Source: Methanocorpusculum sp. (GTDB lineage Archaea; Halobacteriota; Methanomicrobia; Methanomicrobiales; Methanocorpusculaceae). From it: 7,200 nt of DNA. The translations under genes and the position numbers were made by a program. Of this stretch, positions 5,449 through 7,200 are shown piece by piece. The stretch's first letter is position 1. Every line of letters begins with the position of its first letter. A model generated the notes under the pieces. The model searched no databases. It saw only the letters and a list, made by a program, of their open reading frames with translations, and was not told the DNA's origin. Where the stretch lies: positions 1-7,200 of the forward strand of contig JAGARL010000293.1 in NCBI GenBank assembly GCA_017622255.1, given 5' to 3'.

Positions 5449-6819
5449 TCACCGAAGGAAGATGTGCAGAAGCCGGGAATAGAGCGCCTTATACGGCTGA
5501 TACCGCATCGGCAAATCCATCCAGGTCTTTTTGTCCACAATGCTTTTGGTATGCGAGAAGGTATCAAATCCGGTTTTTCCGTGATAACTGCCCATACCGC
5601 TTTCGCCCACACCGCCGAATCCCATCTCTGACGTTGCCAGATGGATTACCACATCATTCACACAGCCGCCGCCGAAGGAGAGCCGTTCGGTAACTTCCCG
5701 GATATGGGATTTATCCTCCGAGAAGATATAGAGCGCCAGCGGTTTTTCGCGTCCTTCCAGAAGCGGCACAACCTCGGAAAAGGAATCATATGTCAGCACC
5801 GGAAGAAGCGGACCGAAGATTTCCTCCTGCATAACCGCATCCGAAAACGACACATCAGATAGAACGGTTGGAGAGATCCGGCAGGATGCCGCATCCGCAT
5901 CCCCGCCGAAGACAACGTTCTTCGAATCAATTAATCCGACAAGGCGGTTGAAGTGTTTTTCCGAGATAATCTTTCCATAATCCGGATTCTCCAGTGGAGA
6001 CACACCGAACTGCTTTTGAATCTCGGAGATTATGGCAGATATCAGCTCGTCTCTGATGCTTCGGTCACAGAGAATATAGTCCGGTGCAACGCAGGTCTGG
6101 CCACAGTTTAGGAACTTCCCGAATACAATCCGCTTTGCCGCAAGGGAGATTTTCGCGGAAGAGTCAACAATGCACGGACTCTTTCCACCAAGCTCCAGAA
6201 CCGCCGGCGTCAGCGTCTCTGCCGTATGCCGGAGAACCTCGTGCCCCACAGCCTTGCTTCCCGTAAAGAACACAAAATCAAACTTCTGCGAAAGAAGCGC
6301 CTGATTCTCCTCCCGGCCGCCGGTAACAACCGCAACATACTCTTGCGGGAAACACTCCGCGATGATTTCCGAAACAACGCGGGACGTCTCCGGAGAGTAC
6401 GCACTCGGTTTGACAACAGCAGTGTTTCCCGCGGCAACCGCATCGACCAGCGGGTCAAGCGTTAACAGCAGCGGATAGTTCCACGGGCTCATGATAAGAA
6501 CCGTCCCGTAGGGCGACGGTTTCTGATAACTCCGCGAGGCAAACTGGGCAAGCGGAGTTCTCACCCGTTTTTCTTTGGCAAAACGGCGGGTGTGTCTGAC
6601 CATATAGCTGATTTCGGATAAAACAAGCCCGGTCTCGCACATATAACTCTCGTAGGAACTCTTGCCTAAATCCTTCTGCAGAGCGTCTGCGATATCTGTC
6701 TCGCGTTCTTTGATTACCGCGGCGAGCCGTTTCAGATGCGCAAGGCGGAAGGATACATCCAGGGTTTTTCCGGTCCGGAAAAATGAGCGCTGCTGTTCGA
6801 GATTTTCTGTTATATTCAT
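5449..6819 (-). CDS. NAD(P)-dependent aldehyde dehydrogenase, class 3-like
   Basis: This enzyme oxidises an aldehyde to the acid with NAD(P)+. Numbering from the ATG at 6819 gives 456 residues, normal for the short class 3 ALDHs. The oxyanion Asn is N114 (SPWNYP) and KPS of the cofactor pocket is at 137-139. FTGS, the Rossmann signature, lies at 185-188, the general base is E209 (LELGGKSP) and the catalytic Cys is C243 (GQTCVAP). EIFGP lies at 333-337. All key residues are present, so it should be active; the aldehyde used is unknown. The end PMRYQPY...LLHIFLR is typical of class 3 members. A TTG at 6831 would add four residues, but it abuts the upstream stop. The ATG has GGGTG five bases before it and is preferred. 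It follows the MBL gene closely and is probably co-transcribed with it. No terminator is visible in the 52 bases before DUF2975. Confidence 0.93.
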   Translation of the reverse strand: MNITENLEQQRSFFRTGKTLDVSFRLAHLKRLAAVIKERETDIADALQKDLGKSSYESYMCETGLVLSEISYMVRHTRRFAKEKRVRTPLAQFASRSYQKPSPYGTVLIMSPWNYPLLLTLDPLVDAVAAGNTAVVKPSAYSPETSRVVSEIIAECFPQEYVAVVTGGREENQALLSQKFDFVFFTGSKAVGHEVLRHTAETLTPAVLELGGKSPCIVDSSAKISLAAKRIVFGKFLNCGQTCVAPDYILCDRSIRDELISAIISEIQKQFGVSPLENPDYGKIISEKHFNRLVGLIDSKNVVFGGDADAASCRISPTVLSDVSFSDAVMQEEIFGPLLPVLTYDSFSEVVPLLEGREKPLALYIFSEDKSHIREVTERLSFGGGCVNDVVIHLATSEMGFGGVGESGMGSYHGKTGFDTFSHTKSIVDKKTWMDLPMRYQPYKALYSRLLHIFLR

Positions 6820-6824
6820 GCTGA

Positions 6825-6829
6825 CACCC
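6825..6829 (-). promoter_or_regulatory. Ribosome site deciding the ALDH start
   Basis: GGGTG lies five bases before the ATG at 6819 and overlaps the alternative TTG reading that begins at 6831. It contains GGTG, which pairs with the archaeal 16S 3' end, and so supports the internal ATG. Confidence 0.5.
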
Positions 6830-6831
6830 AA

Positions 6832-7200
6832 TCAGACGGAGAATCTGACCATCCGCTTCTCCCGGTATTCCGGAAGCTGGTCGGAGACATAAATTACACA
6901 GCCGCTTTCCCCTGCGGCATCCTCCGCCTTTTCGCGGGCGAGGTTCGGGCGGTTGTAGTTTTCGGAAAGGTGAGCTAAGGCAACGCATCCTACATGGTCT
7001 TTGAGAACAGCAAGCGTCTTTGCCGATACTTCATTGGATAAGTGGCCGTCCTCGCGGATTCTGTCCTTCAGATACCGCGGGTAGATGCGTTTTACTGCAC
7101 AGTCTCCGCCGCAGGAAACCCCGCACATCCGGCATTCGCGGCAGGCCGGGAAACGGTCGGTCTTCATCGCCTCTTCGGAGTAGTTGCTCTCCAGAACAAC
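6832..7200 (-). CDS. MBL-fold metallo-hydrolase, YycJ/WalJ type (C-terminal part, with Cys-rich insertion)
   Basis: Only the last 122 residues are in the window; the N-terminus with the HxHxDH metal motif lies beyond 7200. VVLESNYSEEAMKTDRFP matches the family's ESNH-like segment after the catalytic core. YLKDRIREDGHLSNEVS carries the conserved HLSNE motif, and ALAHLSENYNRPNLA carries the final conserved His. In most family members the stretch between these motifs is a short loop such as YPWSLKRRI. Here it is replaced by a segment with five cysteines (CxxC, xxC, xxxC, xxxC; 7099-7143) that could bind zinc or an iron-sulfur cluster. Bacterial relatives are nucleases or exonuclease-like hydrolases linked to DNA and cell-wall maintenance; the substrate here is unknown. 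A Met at 7167 is internal, since the frame is open to the window edge. ALDH begins 12 bases after its stop. Confidence 0.88.
   Translation of the reverse strand, partial: VVLESNYSEEAMKTDRFPACRECRMCGVSCGGDCAVKRIYPRYLKDRIREDGHLSNEVSAKTLAVLKDHVGCVALAHLSENYNRPNLAREKAEDAAGESGCVIYVSDQLPEYREKRMVRFSV

Noticed and set aside
6820..6831. TTG at 6831 as the ALDH start
   Set aside because: It abuts the upstream stop with no separate ribosome site, while the ATG at 6819 has GGGTG at a good distance.
6455..6988. Minus-strand open frame of 177 codons
   Set aside because: It overlaps the ALDH and MBL genes in another frame on the same strand; those frames carry strong family motifs and this one is rich in Arg and Cys with no domain.
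1..7200. CRISPR array, tRNA or rRNA gene, insertion sequence
   Set aside because: No regularly spaced repeats, cloverleaf-like stretches, rRNA-like sequence or transposase motifs were seen; coding sequence fills nearly the whole window.

Overview
The window looks like a chromosomal segment of a methanogenic or related euryarchaeon, most likely in the Methanomicrobiales. A Methanocorpusculum-like genome is a guess from the protein flavour and the moderate GC content. The main evidence is the archaeal PIN-ATPase-KH protein, an archaeal-style split of histidine genes, GGAGG/GGTG ribosome sites, and AT-rich TATA-like boxes 25-40 bases ahead of start codons that have no Shine-Dalgarno site. All genes supported here lie on the minus strand, so transcription runs from high to low coordinates. 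The plus-strand open frames are shadows of these genes.

In transcription order, the window opens inside an MBL-fold hydrolase of the YycJ/WalJ type (C-terminal 122 residues, 7200-6832). It carries an unusual cysteine-rich insertion. A class 3-like aldehyde dehydrogenase follows 12 bases later (6819-5449). Next comes a 52-base AT-rich gap with a perfect palindrome and a second, degenerate copy 21 bases away. This gap precedes a two-gene module: a four-helix DUF2975 membrane protein (5396-4842) and a small XRE-family regulator (4830-4621).

The second half is a compact cluster. A patatin-like acyl hydrolase (4576-3722) overlaps hisF by four bases. hisF (3725-2922) overlaps a SAM-dependent methyltransferase by 29 bases. 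The methyltransferase (2950-2375) is followed 31 bases later by hisI (2343-1948). HisI and HisF catalyse two non-adjacent steps of histidine biosynthesis. The patatin and the methyltransferase have no known role in that pathway, so their tight packing with hisF is the cluster's puzzle.

A 127-base intergenic region (1821-1947) separates hisI from the last gene. It holds a T6 tract suited to archaeal termination, a GC-rich hairpin and a near-perfect 13-base direct repeat containing TATA-like sequence. The last gene (1820 to beyond position 1) encodes a PINA-type PIN-ATPase-KH protein. Relatives in Sulfolobus act on Holliday junctions and replication forks.

I found no tRNA, rRNA, CRISPR array, insertion sequence or phage gene. 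No stretch longer than 130 bases lacks a gene. The best candidate for something little described is the DUF2975/XRE module with its double operator. The Cys-rich MBL insertion and the patatin-hisF-methyltransferase-hisI cluster come next.
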